Below are positions 38,501-53,700 of a DNA stretch of 64,000 bases, in pieces (the stretch's first letter is position 1; each line of letters starts with the position of its first letter). The translations under genes and the position numbers were made by a program. The stretch comes from Protea cynaroides (Eukaryota > Streptophyta > Magnoliopsida > Proteales > Proteaceae). The DNA is taken from the NCBI GenBank assembly GCA_028583415.1, contig CM053266.1, positions 31,134,271-31,198,270 of the forward strand, given 5' to 3'. The notes beneath the pieces are model-generated. The model made no database searches. It saw only the letters and a list, made by a program, of their open reading frames with translations, and had not been told where the DNA came from.

Positions 38501-41500
38501 CTGTTCAGGTGTGAACTTCCAAACTATTTCTGTACTATTTCTGTCCTCTCTCTCTCTCTCTCTTGCTTTTATTACTTCTTCTATACCAGGCAGAACCTTT
38601 TTTTTTTTTTTTTGTGTAAATTATAGGTAGGTTGTAGTTTGCCCTTAAATCAGGTACACCCCAAACCTTTCAAACAATTTCAGAGCAACCCCCTTAAATC
38701 AAAATAAATTCCAAAAACACCCATTCCATTAGTGAGTTTCCATTAACTGACGAAAAAAGCTAAAAGTTAGAATTTCAATACCTAAAATACCCTCCTGCTT
38801 AAGTTAAAGGACCATTTTAACCCCCACCCCTAAACATTACCTAAATATGGTTGAAACACGATCCATCTTTGTTTTTGTTTCCGGCACTGTTGAAACACGA
38901 TTCTGCCGTTGAAGAAGGAAGGAATCCATCCTTCTTTTTGTTTCCGGCACTGTTGAAACACAAACCTGCCGTTGAAGGAGGAAGGAATTGAATCACTTAA
39001 GCACAACACCTGTTTCACCGTTCCTTATCGTCGCTGCTGCAACACAATGGCCCATATTCTCAAAACCTCTGCAAACCTCTCCCTCCCTCGATCTTCATCA
39101 TCCCTCCCGTGAAAGAATCTGTAGTCAGTTAACCTAACCAACTTCAATTTCTCAAGGCGTTCCAAATTGAACAAACGTATGATATATCTTCGATGTGCCC
39201 ATAGATCTCCACAGTCCTAGTTTCATTAGATTTGGCATGTCAACAAAATCAAATACTGAAGAATTTTGGGAGATACCGTAGAAAGTGTTTGAAGATTTGC
39301 CAAGGAGAAGAGGTGAAGGACATGAGACGACATTATAGATGTAACATTCTATCAGACCTAGTTGAAGAGATAATCAAATGTTGATCAGACCTTTTTGAAG
39401 AGCTAACTGCAAAACTGAAAGGAAAATCAAATGTCTTTTTTTTTTTTTTTTAAAGCTAAATCCCTGTAGAACAAAAAAGGATACAGGGGAATTACAGAGA
39501 GAACCAGAGACCTAGAGAAGGTGCAAACTGAGCACGACAGAGGGAATTAGTGGAATAATTTTGGCCCCAAAGGTTTCCAATCAACTTGAAGAAAAACAAA
39601 GATTTCAGAAAGAGAGACAAGAGAGTGTTCTTTACGTTTTAGCTCGGTGTTCTTCAAGCCCTTCGATTTCAGAAATCTTTCAAAGAGAGTTCTCCAAGAT
39701 GCAGCTTCAGTGTTCTTCGCCATTTCGTAAGGATTCAAAGGGAAAGAGGCGATTTCTTTCCAAGAAAATCTTGCGATATCATCAGAAAATCTTGCTATTT
39801 TAGTTTTAGGTTTGTTTCAGAGGGGTTGCAGGTTTGTTTCTCAGTTTACGGTTTAATTCGGTGTTCTTTAATTCAAAACCATTATATTACATTATTTCAT
39901 TTAAGACCATTGGATAAAAAAAATGCCACGTCACATATCGAACAGCGGCTGCATTTCATCCTATCGAGGATCTCAATTCTCTTAATGGGAGGTGTTAAGT
40001 GTAAACTAAGGGTTAAAAAAGTAATTTCATTTTAAAAGTGATATTTTACCTTTAAATTGTTCATGGGTATTTTTGTCCATTTGATGTAAAGTTTAACACC
40101 ATCCATAAATAGGGTACAGTTGAAATTGTTTGAAAGGTTTGGGGTGTAACTGATTTAAGGGCATACTACAGGAGAGGTACCTATAATTTACTCTCTTTTT
40201 TCTTAGCTTGCTTAAATCTGCCATATGTCATCCAAGGCAAACTAGTTTGTTCTGAAACTTGGTGGTTAATCTGTTACTTGCATTCTCTCTTGAATTCTGT
40301 CCAATAGCTTACTGTTACTCCACTCTTATCAATCCTTCGTTCTAATCTGTTATAACTTATAATACTTCGTTTTCTGAGTTCGAGTAACTCTTCAGGTGAT
40401 AATGTGATATTGATCCCTTCCCTATACAGTTCAGTTCAGGCTGGTTCTTTAACAAGTCACAGTTGAATCTTTCCATCCTCTATTTACCATCTAGTTTCTC
40501 CTTCTATTTCTGAAATTTCATGAGAATTTATTCTTAAGTACAACCCCTTGGTTGTGGTAATTACTAATAAAACTGGTTTTTTTCTTAAAAATGCATTAAT
40601 TCCATATTTTCTGTCTAATTCTTCAAATTTCATAAATCTGATCCTTATTGGAAGTGTGGGTCTAGCCATGTGATCTTCTAAATCCTATTCTAAACTCTGA
40701 ACCGCATCACATATTCCCAAACCATATTACACCCAGTAACTGAAAATTCATTATCAAATTTCCATTTGTAAGAATCTCCATACTCTAATATATCTTCCCC
40801 CAAAAATCCAGAAGAATTTCGCATGATACTCCCATTAGGAGAAATGTTTCTCAAAAACCCTCTTAGTATCGAAGGCCTAGGTCCAGTGCAATGCAGACTA
40901 CAAATAAAACACCTTAATAAAATTCATTGGACTATATCTAACTTTCTAACACAACCTATAAAAGTAAGAGCATTGCCAAAAGAAATATACAATCATACGT
41001 ATTTAGATACACCAAAAAAAAAAAAAAACAGAAGAAGAAAAAGAAGTAGAATACAAACGTTATCTGGTATTAACCTGAAAATGAAGACAAACATCTTTTC
41101 CTTTTTTTTTTTGGGATAAGTAAATGAAGACAAACATCTTATCGCTGAAAAATAGAATACTACAAGAATCTAGTAGCCCACTGTAATGCAAATTAGTTAG
41201 CTTCTGCTTTGTTCTTCTTTGGTTGAAAGGATAGTAAGTTTACTGTTTATGAACGAGGAAAATGGCATTTTAAACTTCATCATATTCTTCAATACAATAA
41301 TCATACAATTAATTGAAGAGAACCAATTAAACTCCACATAAAGAAAGGGAGGATTTTCTCTTCAAAGAGGAAAGGGACAAAGGGTCCAATAAGAACCTTT
41401 ACTTATCCCAAAAAAAAAAATGAAGAAGAAGAAAGGAACAAGGGGAAGAGGATTTCACAGAAGTGGATAAAAATGAAAGGTATATACTGGAAAACAAAGA

Positions 41501-44500
41501 ACTCACCCATCAGTTGGAATATTTGAAGCTGTCAATTTAACCGGGAGTAGAGGATGGGTGACTGTCACCCAGAAACTGTCCAGTGCAAAAGATGTTAGCA
41601 CAAACAAGAAAATATAAATCCCCTAATAAGAGAAAGATAAGGATTGTTATTTATCCAATATTACAATGAATAAAAAATAATATTTCTAGCAAAAGTATGG
41701 CAGTTGGCGCCCAGGCCCCTCTCCATATCACAATCAGAAAACCGTATTCATAGATTAGGGATTTTGTAACACGACACAAGAGGGGTTGCAATTGCCAAAA
41801 TGCAACCTATTAGAATTGGAATTAAGATTTAAACCATAGCTCAACAAGGCAATGAAACCCTACAGAAAAGAACATCTGGGCCCTTGTATTGAAGCTAACA
41901 ATCATTAGAAGTTTTGAAAATAAAAACTTAAAGAAAAAGGGGGGAGAACCAACCTACCTGAAAATTAAAATAATTCAAGGAAAAAACCATCACAAACTGT
42001 CCAACAAATGCCTCCAATTCTAATCCCAGGAGTTTCATAATGACTATCATTTGCCGGAGTTAAGATCCCAACCAAAAAGGATAACTAATGATTGCAGTGC
42101 TCATTACCTCACAGCCTAAGATTTTTGTGACTCCTAAAAAGATATTCTTTCAATCAATGAAAAACAATAGTAACTACCCTCCAACAGAATTGCAATAAAT
42201 TCCCCTAAAAAAGCAGGGTGCAGGACTCCAATTTAAGGCCTATGATCACTTTTATCATAATCAGGATCCTAGAGAATGGAGATGGTGAGAAAGATGGATA
42301 TAAACATGCTAAAACAAAGCGAAAGAGAAGTAGTAGGATGGAATCCACTTTCACGAAACTCTTCATTATTAGGACCTCGATGAAATACACTTTATCAAAA
42401 AAAGAAATTTGAAGAAGTTCTTGGTGAAGAGGAGGCTGACTAGTGGCATAGTTGTCTAGGCGGTTTTCCAACCCCTAGGCAGTTGGTCGCTTTATTGTAT
42501 CATATCTTGTTTTATTTATTTATTTCTTTTAGAGTAAATTATAGGTACGTCCCTTGTAATTTGCCCTTAAATCAAGTACACCCCAAACCTTTCAAATAAT
42601 TTCAAAGAGACCCCCTTAAATCAAATTAAATTCCAAAAAAAACCACTCCGTTAATGAATTTCAGTTAACTGACGAGAAAAACTAAAAATTAGAATTTTAA
42701 TACCTAAAATACTCTCCTGTATAAGTTAAAGGACCATTTCACCCCCATTTAAACCTCCCATTTTCACAAAAAACCTCCCATAAGTTAACAGAAATTCTCT
42801 AACAGAGTGGGTTTTAGGTAAATGGGAGGTTTAAATGGGGTAAAATGGTCCTTTAACTTATGCAGGAGGGTATTTTAGGTATTAAAATTCTAACTTTTAG
42901 CTTTTTTCGTCAGTTAACGGAAATTCACTAACAAAGTAGGTTTTTTGGAATTTATTTTGATTTAAGGGAGTGTTTTTGAAATTGTTTGAAAGATTTGGGG
43001 TGTACCTGATTTAAAGACAAACTTCAAGGGAAGTACCTATAATTTACTCTTTCTTTTAATTAATGTCATTTGTAGCATTATTATTAAATATATAAAGTGC
43101 ATGGATACACCATAATGCATGGAATCATTCATAACAATAAAAAATGTATGCTCTAACCCCATCTTTTTCTATAAATCATCTTATTAAGATGTACCTTCAC
43201 AATGCCTTGGGTACGCCTAGGCGCCCAGGCACCTCTCCAACGCCTTGGGTCGCCTTGATGCATTGACAACTATGACTAGTGGATTAGGAAAGATGGAGCT
43301 AGTAAATATTCTTTGTTAAGGCTTTTCATCAATCTGCAAAATATAGGAGGTGAACCCATCTCCCATCAATAAAACATGTTTAAACCACTTAACATGAGGA
43401 TGACAACCATCACTCGGATAGTTAAGCTGAGAAGAGAAGATTCTGAATAAGAAAAACCTCTTTAAGAATTCTCAAGTCAGACTTCAGTATTGGAAGTTGT
43501 AATACCCTCCCTCCCCCCTCCCTCCCCTCTCCCCCCTCTTTCTCATATAGGGCAACATGATACTCTACTCTTTCCAGGCCCACAAGTAACCAAAGAAATT
43601 TCTCTCGCAGCAGCTAGAGATGGAAGGAGGGTGCGCTCACAAATCTAAACATAAAAAGAGATAAGGTTATCAGTGAACTGGCAGCCATCAGACACAGTTG
43701 GCTACACAGTGGAGTATTCAGGTTATCATTAAGTTCCGGTCCTGCTGCAAATTAAAAACATTAAGAAACCAGAAGAACCATACTGCCTTCATGAGTGAGA
43801 GGAAGATTTTTCAAAGTTAAGGAGGGGATCTTCCAACAGCAGCCCACAGTAGTTAGATTGCTATAGGTAGAGACTTATTAACAAGGACCATCCCAGTAAA
43901 AAATGTAGAAGGCAGTGTTCCTTGCCATAAATGTGACTCCTGTCAAAGATAGAAAACTAAATATTTTTGCACAATTTTGAAAAACATTTAGCAACTGTAT
44001 GTTCTTTACTTACTTTCTGCACAATAAGCATACGTCAAATCTTATCTCATTGTTTAGCATAAACGTAAAGAATAAATCAATGACAAACTTCCAAGACCTC
44101 GTTTTATGAAAATTTCAGATGGGGAACATCCAAAAAAAGGAGGAATAAAGAAGTTGACAACAAAATGTTCACAATTGAAAGCCATAATAAATCAACCATC
44201 AGCAAATAATAATATACATCCAATAAACATTTTCACATAAATCAATTTGTATAGATGTCTATGTATGCCTTGATGAATCCATCGTAAAAGAAAAAGACCC
44301 AAAAGGAAAATGAGTAGGACATACGGGTCCGCTCGACTGATTCGGCATACTTCACAATAAAATTGAGGTGGAGGTGGTGGAGCACCCTCAAAAGGTTTCT
44401 CCAGAACAATAACACAACTAAAATGTTGCCAGACATGGCATCGTGGATCCTCACACTGCAAAAAAAAATTCAAAAATAAAATAAAATGAAAGCTCATGAA

Positions 44501-44706
44501 AAGTGAAGCGACAGATACCTGGGTGAACACAAGTACACAAAATTAGTAAATGATATCGGAAATATCATGATTGGAATAGGACATACGAAACAACAAACAC
44601 AAAGTTAATGACTTGTCGATTAATATATTAAAGTCATATCAAGATACCAATGCTTGAGACGCTTTAGAATGACAAAACACATTGAAGTCCATTTATATAT
44701 AGTACA

Positions 44707-44743
<37 letters not shown>

Positions 44744-47700
44744 ACGCGTGCATGTGTTTCTCTACGTGAGTAAAAGGGGCAGATTATTTAAGGTAATACT
44801 AACAGAAATTTAAAAAAAGTACAACTATTAAATAATGAAACCCTATGATTCATAAAATTAATTATTCAACTGATACTTTACAGGGACCATCCAGAAATCG
44901 AGAAGGTCAATATGCCATGCCATACATATGTTTTGTAGACACAGACACAGAGTGTCAGACATGGCAATGACCCTAAATTTGGACATGTGGGCAAGATTGA
45001 ATAAGTAATTTATGTATGTATTATGTACACATGAGAGATGCACATGATTATGCACATCTGAATACTTATTTAACGTACAGGTCTGCAACTAAAGTGTTCA
45101 AATAGTTTCTACACTAGGTAGTTTTTTTTATCCCATCAGGGACACAGAAGAATTTACGTACAATTACACAAAGGGACTGATTAAAATATTAGAAATAGCA
45201 GGGGGTCCTATATTCTAAAAGCTATACCTTTAAAAAGAAATGTTAAGGCCCTGAATTAAGGGACCTGTTAATGCAAGAGAGGGAGGTCAATGGATGGAGC
45301 TAGATCAGAGAGAAGTCAATAGAGATAGCTCCTGGACTACCATCAATTAGTCAAGCAGGTTAAGTCGCTGCTGCTCTTTTTTCTTCTTCACTCAATTCTC
45401 CCCTTCCCCCTCAGCTCTTTTACTTTTCTTATAGTTCTTTCTTCTTCCTTTTCCTTCCCCACCACCTCCTCTTCATTTGACTATCCTCTATTCCAAGGTT
45501 TGAAATTTCGGTTTCACCAAGCATTTCGCCCCTGCCAAAGGTGAAATTTTAGGGTAAAATCTAGTACATTTCAACCGAAAATTTTGATTGGCCATTTCAG
45601 TAGTCAAATGGCCATATTCTGGCCCGAAACTTCAGGGGAACCCTAACTAAGCATTTCTAAGCATGTTTGAACCTTTAAATTGTATAAAAAAATATAAATA
45701 AAAATAAAAATAAAAACCCAAGATGGTAGTTTGGCTTCGAACCCTAGGTTACTAGTGTATATCCCTCTGAACCACAACAGTATTATAGGCGACAAATTTT
45801 AAATTTAGGAAAATTTGGCCAAATGATGCTTCATATACACCCCAAATATTAAAGTGGATGACTTGACAAGAAAGTTAAGGTTTCAATGTTTTATACTTTT
45901 AAAGCAATTCTAGAGCTCTTGGGCCAAGGGGGGGAAATTCTTGAAATTTCAACGAAATAAGTCAAAATTTGGTCAAAAATATAGTTAGAAATGAGTCGAA
46001 ATGACCGAAAATAGTCAAATTTCCACAAGTCGAAACCTGGTAAAATGGATGAGACAATGTGCATTTCGTTTCGCGCCAGCTCAAAACTGAATTTCACCGA
46101 AATATGTGCACTTTCAACGAAATTTAATACCATGTTCTATTCTTCTTTTTCCTGTTAATGATACACTTCTTCTTCATTTCTTCTTCATCCTCTTCACTTC
46201 CTTTCCTCTCTCTCTCTCTCTCAGTTTCTTTTTTATCTTTCCTTCCTTCCTACATCTTTACTATCAAGAAAATAGCAAACTACAGAGGTTGTACCCAACG
46301 CCTCATGTGGATGAGGCAGCATGCATGTCCGTGTCAGACACGTGTCAACAGAGGAAACCCCCCGAAGCTGTGCACCAACATCATAGTGCTACACAGACCA
46401 GCTCAGTCATAAAATATAAGTAAAAATTGGCCATTCTTTTCCTTTAACTTAATATCTCAAGCAACTTGCACAACTCGAAGAATCTTGTTCAACGTCTTTT
46501 GGATTTAGCAAGTTTCTTGTGCAGGAAAACATGCTCAATAGAAACTGGCCCCAGGCAAATAAAGCAAAACTTGTACAGAAGCCCATCAGAAATCAGAATA
46601 AGTTTGCCAACAAAAACCATTCTCAACCTTGATCCCATACAATTTTCATAAAGTATGGTACCAAGATTCTGATTAAGCAAATTGTGTGTTTTGTTAAACA
46701 CCCATAGAATTTGAGAGAGAGAGAGAGAGAGAGAAAGAGGGAAGAGAAGATGAAATCATCCATGCTAATATGCCCCAAATAAGGGAACAGGCTACCAAAT
46801 AAACAGAAAGAAGTCCTAATAAAAATAATTAAACAAACAAGTCGGACCATTGATCAACAGGACAAACTAGTATCCGGACTCTCTTTCCAATACTAATTCA
46901 TGAATAAGAAGCATTGCATAAAACTCACACTTAAAAACACAAGTCCCAGTAGCAGCCAAAATGGCATCCAATGTTACTAAAGCAAGAGAAACTCAGAACA
47001 CCCAGGAACTTCTAGTCACAATCTTCATGTACCTACTTTCTACTTATTAGAAATAATACATGCACCTTAAAAAACTTAAAAGTCACAATGATGCAATAAC
47101 AAAGTTCAGGACAGTTTTCAGTGTTATATTATATATAACTCCAGAACATGATAGATTCAGAAGGCATTATAAAAGCTCTTTTATCAAGAAATATATTGTT
47201 CCAAAAAGAAGGGATGGACAAAAGGGGAACAGTTCCATAAGGATAGGAACAAAAAGACAGAACCTTGCAAAAGAAAATTAAAGAAAAAAAAAACCATAGA
47301 GAAGTCTCTGAACTGGCATCCAGCAACACAGCTTCAGGTCAACAATTCTTCTATGACAATTGTCATAGCCTACTGGAGCATCCACAGAAACAAGCTGCTC
47401 AAAATGAAGGCTAAAACATAAGCCCCACTAGGAGGTATGTTAACAAGCCAATTCCCAACTTAATGGTTCAGCCAATTTCCATAATCATAATCAAAAGATA
47501 AAGGGAGTAACACGAGCTAAGAACTAGAAGGGTAGCAACCATATCAGCCTGTTGAACTCTCCTTCACCCATAGAAACCAGAGTAAGCAAAAAGAATCCTT
47601 CTTGATTATCTCTGAACAGAACTCTTCCTAATCCTTATCTTGTAGAACTGGCATGATGTCTCAATAGAAAAAAATAAAAAAAAATAAACACACAAAGGAA

Positions 47701-50700
47701 TTTACAAATAGACATGCATGTTAACACAACGCATTCGCAACCTTCAGACAGCAAGACAGACACGGTCTAACCTGAATCATTGACTCAGTGGGCAATGAAC
47801 TTCCACATGGACAGCGGATCTTCATTTCCATTTCAAAAGAATCATCAACCTCCTCTTTAGGCTTCACATTATTCACATCTGAAACGCTTTGCCCCTTTGA
47901 AGCTAAATCAGTAGCACCATGAATTTGCATTTTTCTGGCAGGAAGAATAAATGGTATCAATCTAGAAGTAGCATAATAATTTGAAAACATTGTGCCAAAC
48001 TTTAAAAACAGCAAACGAAAAAAGAGGTGAATTTTTTATAGGCCTACAACATTGGCCCTGACACAGCATTTTCACAGTTAAGTTTGGGTTATTCATACAA
48101 GGTTCACTTGTGATGCTACAAGGTTCACTAGTGGTGCAGACTAGAAAAGGCATTTCCCCACAAGAGCCCATCATCTGCTACTAAAGATATGCAAGATATC
48201 AAGTCCTTTTATCAAGTTGTACTAGCTAGTAGCTATTGCGAAGACCTAAACACATAAAGGAGAAATCACCTGTAGATATCATCGATAATTTTGGCTACTC
48301 CATCCTTCTCAACAGGATTTCTTTTCGCCCAATGCATCTTAGAAACTGCAAGAAGGAGAAAATACTCTTAAATTTCTGCTACAAGGTCCAATTCCCAACT
48401 TCAAGTCCTTAAGTATCAAAAAGAAGTACAAAATGCAGAATTATCCGGCAATTTAGCCAGAGAACAATGACTTCAGTATCAAGGGAACTTCACAATAGCA
48501 TAATGAGAATAATCTGCATAATATAAAACATCATGGACCAAAGCAATGGACAATCGAATTTTAGGAAGAACATTTGCATGTACAAACAAAAAACCCCTGA
48601 TAATAATGATATTAGGCATGCCAGCAAGATTCATACACCATGAAAAAATAAACAGTATTATAGATAGTTGGGTATTTTAACGTGTCCCCAGAAAAAAGTT
48701 CAAAAGGATATATTCAGAATCATAATACACATAATACAATCAACTAGGCAACCACTACATTTCAAAAGGTTAAAATAATATTTCCTTCATCATATATACA
48801 GTAGCTCCTGATACATGACCCACACAAGCTATATAGAGAAAGGTTCTGTCAAATAGAACCATAGAAGCACAGAATTCTCAAGGCACTGATCACAAATAAA
48901 AAGAGCAGGTGCAGGAAAATCTAAATACAGTGCCCCAGCACTGGAGAGGAAAAAGTTCTGAATAATCAAGTTCAATGGAAAAAAAAGAAAGCAATAGAAA
49001 GAGTTCAGAATGAATTTCTACAAGTTAGAGTAAGATCACATGCCATCAGTAAATTTCTAACACTGGAAACTTTCTTTGTATTAGTAGAAAATATTGAGTA
49101 TTTCTATTAAAACAGAAATAACCCAAATTTTAACAACCATGCTTGTCTTCTTTTTCACTGGCTATAACAAGCAAGGTTTAAAGTATTGTTATCGTGTATC
49201 GTATCGGTAGCTACCAATACTAATACGAGACAGCTGATACCTCCCGATACAATACTTCAAAATTTTTTAGAGACTCCATTTCCACTTCTTCCACTTGGCA
49301 AGTCATCAGGTGTCCAGAATGGAAAGTATTTAAACGATATTAATAGTGTATCGTATCGGTAGTACAGATACCAATACGATACGGCCGATACCTACGATAT
49401 GTTACGATACTTAAAACACTCATAACAAGACTACATTACAAATAGGATGTTCCAAGAACGAACCCTTACATGGTTAAAAAAGAGATATAGAGAAAGAGAA
49501 GAGATCCACCTACTAGCGGAAAAAAAACCCCACCTCCACACCCCCTAAATAAAAAAGAATAAGCCTCTTCAACAGTGTACCAACGAGCACAAAATTGCAT
49601 AATTGAGAAATGTCCACTCAGCAAATTATCCACCCAATCTGTTGCATTGATAAAGGACGTACCAATGCACAAGGCTCCCACCACTGTGGGGTCACTGAAA
49701 AATAGTGAATATCAAAAATATAACCACCACCTGGTAGAGGACTAAATGTGCTGATACAAAATAGGCATGATCCACACTTTGGTCAGTAGACTAAAATTGA
49801 GACTTATGAATGTCAAAGACCATACCACGCATACACTTAGAGAGGGACCCATTATTTGATGAATCCATTCTTAACTCTTAAATATTCAGAGTAGTTTCTA
49901 GGCCATCCATTGCCGACCCCAGATAGTGATGAAACTGCATTAAATTCAGGACCATTGACCTTTTGTTCTAGTATTAATGAAACAGATCATATGATACAAT
50001 CATTTAATGGGATTTCTCTTTTTATTTTTATTTTAACATTTTTTTTCCAATGGGCCACATAAACCCACATATTCACAAACTGAATTCTTAGAAAATTATA
50101 AATCTTAAGTTTATCACAGTTCATTTTTAAGATCATACTACAGATAAAATTGAAATAATAAAGCGTAGCAAAATAGAAAGAAAGCGAGAGGAAGAGAAGA
50201 TGAAGAGAATGGAGAAGAGGGAGAGAGAATCGATATGGGTATCCTCTCCTCCCCACTGCCATCTATTTATTAATAATGAAAGCAAGTAATTACAACCTAG
50301 CCAAACTCCAGAATATAGAAAGTAATTATAATGAAACTCTAATAACTTTAATCTTTGTAACTCTGAAGGACAAAGGAAAACATAAAGATAAGACTAAACA
50401 CAAAAGGACTCTATCGACACCACATAGTGGATATCGACCCTACTATATCAACACTTCAGCTCGAGTTGGAACATGCCCCAACTTGAAATATACAATAACA
50501 GATATGAACCGCAACACCAATCCTCAATATACAGGCGGAGATGCCAAGGAGCATAGAGAACTTCTGGTAGCAATACCAAATCATGAACATTAATAAGTAC
50601 GTATATAACCACCAACAAACAAGATCTGTGATGGAGAATAACTATCATCATAGGCTCTTCTCAAAGAAGGCAAGTACACCAAATAAATCAGCATCAGATA

Positions 50701-53700
50701 GCTATGAACAACATAAACTGCATCAAGTGCAAGGTTGCATCTCATGCAACTAGTAATAGTAATAGGTTCTTCCACGAGCAAAGAAGTAGCAGGCTCTTCT
50801 TCGAGCAAAGAGATAGTAGGCTCCAACATGAGCAAAAAAGCAGTAGGCTCTTCCACGTGCAAAAAGGTTGTAGACTCCAACATGAGCAAAGAGGTACTAG
50901 GCTCTTCCACGAGCAAAGAGGTAGTAGGCTCCAACATGAGCAAAAGGGAGTAGTAGACTCCAACTCGAGCAAAAGGTAGTAGTAGACTCCAACTCAAGCA
51001 AAATGTAGTAATAGGCTTGAACACAAGCAAAAGCTAGTAGTAGGCTCTTACAAGAGCAAATACAAGCAAACATATGCCCCCCCCCCAGCCCTCCGTGGAG
51101 CATTCCACACGGGCAGTTATTGTAGGATGAGCAGCAAACAGCAACAGCAATAGTAACATCTCAAAGGATGAGCAGCACAATAAACCCCATAAGCAAAAGC
51201 AGCAGCAAATAAATAAAATCTCAATAAAATAACCTCCAATCACCCCCCCCCCTCTTCCGGCAGCAGCCAATAGCCAACCAAATAGTAGGATACCATGTAG
51301 AATGACACTAGGAACAAAATATCCAAATTGGAAGTCAATTCGAACAGTTGGATCAAAAGTTATGAGGCATGCAGAACTATTTGGGACATCTTGGAAAGAC
51401 AAACAGACCCATAGAAAGGAATAAATTGAGCCCCGTTGCAATCTGATAATTAACCACAATGTTCAAGGGGCCATGGGTAGTTAACAAGGAAGGAATGGTA
51501 AATGTAAATAATCAGAACTTTAATCTCCTTAAGGCAAACAAACAGACCTTTAATGGCAGAATGATAATTTCAGAAACAGTGTAGAGGTTCAAAGATAGGA
51601 TAAAACAAAATTTGTTTATAAAATAAGGGCTTTTATGTAAAACATCAAGTGTAGCCTTCAATGTAATTATGTAATTTATCTCTTCTTCAACCATACAACA
51701 ATACAGGGAAACCGAATCAGAATAGAAGGCAGAAACCCACCCTTTTTTTCGAATGAGAAATTCACTGGATATGGATATGTTTGACCTGAAAGGCCGAAAC
51801 TAAAGGCTTAGAGTTGCAAGTTTGCAACACTGAGACATCTTGAAAGCAACTGATCTCTGATCCAACCAGTAACCAGAAACTAAATAAAAATTTGCTGAAA
51901 TCTGAACAGGTGGCAAGAGTGGGGAAGAGGGAATTTTCGATTTCAATGGCATGGCCATCTTCCCTCACTAAGATAAAGGCTGGATTTAGGAGTGGGTTTC
52001 CCGAATCTTAAGGTGGTGATCTCACTTTCGAAAAAAGAGAATAATAGCTCACAACAGAGGAGGCATCTGGGGGTGGGGCTTGAGGACCTAAGTCACCCTG
52101 AACTAAGCAACTCATATCCAGAATTAGAGGAAGAAATAACAAGAGACTAGAGAGATCGATCCCCAATGATGGTGGGCTGCAGTTACCGCCCAGAACCTAG
52201 TATCTACAGAGAAGGATCTGTGGCTTCTTTATACAAACTCCAACAGGATTGAAACATTAACATAGGGTCACCTAGGACTAGAAAGAAGGAACAGAAGTGA
52301 ACTGAAGCAAGGAAGAACAGTGAAAAAAAAAGAATACGAACCAGAAACCAGAACAGATATATGACGAAAGAATAAAACTCACCTGGCAAGCCAGAACTAA
52401 GAAGGAAGATGCAGCAGTGGTGGCAAAGGTGGAACCGCACAGTGGTACACCATAACAGAAACCTTCAAACGGCTCTTAGACCGGCAGATTACCGCTCTGA
52501 AACCATATAACAAAATCAAAAGAAAGAGAGAGGAAGAGAGAATTCATGTGTATATTCTCTCCTCCCCTTTGCCAATCTGCCATCTATTTATTAATTATGA
52601 AAACAAGTAATTACAACCTAGTAGAACTCTATAATATAAAAAGTATTTATAATGGAACTCTAATAACTCAAAAGGATAAAGTAAAACATAAAGATAAGAG
52701 TAAACACAACAGGACTCTATCAACACTACATAGCGGATAACGACCCTGCTGTCTCCACAGATAGAATGTTAAGGCACAAAATATAAGTCCAGCCACGACC
52801 TTTAGATCAACTGAAGGTGCCAGACTAACTTGGTGAGGCACATACATCTAAGACTCTAAAATGATCATGGCTGAACTATAATTTCCTTATATTGTTCTGA
52901 CAAAATACATAGACAGTGTATTCAAATGAAGTCTTTACTCTAAGAAATGCATGAATAGTACTCAATTATATTTGGGAAAATAGAAAGGGCTACAATAGGA
53001 TTGTTGGTCTAAGAAAACATATTCAACTATGTTATTACGATTTGGGTAAATGGAATCCTCACAAAAATCCAATTCTTTCTATGGACTGCTGCTAAGGACT
53101 GGATTCTTACTATCAATCAACTAAAGGTTTCTGCCTTCATCGTCTAGCATCTGCTGAATCTAACTTATTAATCTATTGCCATTTGCCCATACTGTATTTA
53201 GGGTTGGGGCAGTCTTTAAAGGAAGTTAGAATGTAGCGCAGCACTGTTTAAAAAGAGTAAGAATGAATTGGGTCATGTCTTCTTTCTCCCTGCTACCATG
53301 GACTTGGAAAGATGAGACTAAATAGGAGGGAGAAAAAGTAACTTCTGGGTTGCATCTCAATAAGACTAAATCCTCTATCATATTAGGGGGTATTACCCAG
53401 GCTAGTAGAAAGCAACTCCTGGAATTGACGGGCTTTTCAGATACCAAACTTCCTTTTAGATATCTTGATATTTCTCTCGCTCCAGAGAAATTATCATTGG
53501 CTGATTGTGCTTTCATTCTGGATAGGGTGAGGCGAAAACTGAAAGGGTGGAGCCATGGAAAGCTCATTCTTTTCATATGCCGGTCGGCTGCAGTTGATAA
53601 ATTCAGTTCTCCAAGGGAGTTACATATTCTGGTCTGGTATTTTTGAACTAGAGAGTATGTAACCTCTAAATTGGAATCCTTGTTTGCTCATTAGTCTGGT

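Larger units (their letters stand above)
50166..52759 (-). mobile_element. Non-autonomous LTR retrotransposon in SIZ1 intron 3
   Basis: Two direct repeats (50166-50453 and 52508-52759) share ATCTATTTATTAAT, AAGTAATTACAACCTAG, AAACATAAAGATAAGA and GGACTCTATC. Read on the minus strand they start TGTTGATATAGTAGGG and TGTGGAGACAGCAGGG. Next to the upstream LTR the minus strand has TGGTTTCAGAGC, close to the TGGTATCAGAGC initiator-Met PBS of Copia elements. The 2.05-kb interior lacks gag, RT or integrase motifs and contains a minisatellite, so it depends on another element. No clear target duplication. Confidence 0.78.

Noticed and set aside
50590..51030. Repetitive open frames on both strands (LLVEEPSTSLL...; FHEQRSSRL...)
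   Set aside because: A 30-bp minisatellite has a length divisible by three and keeps all frames open; not a protein gene.
50765..51060. Regular spacing suggestive of a CRISPR array
   Set aside because: Units are directly adjacent and imperfect, without unique spacers, and the DNA is plant nuclear.
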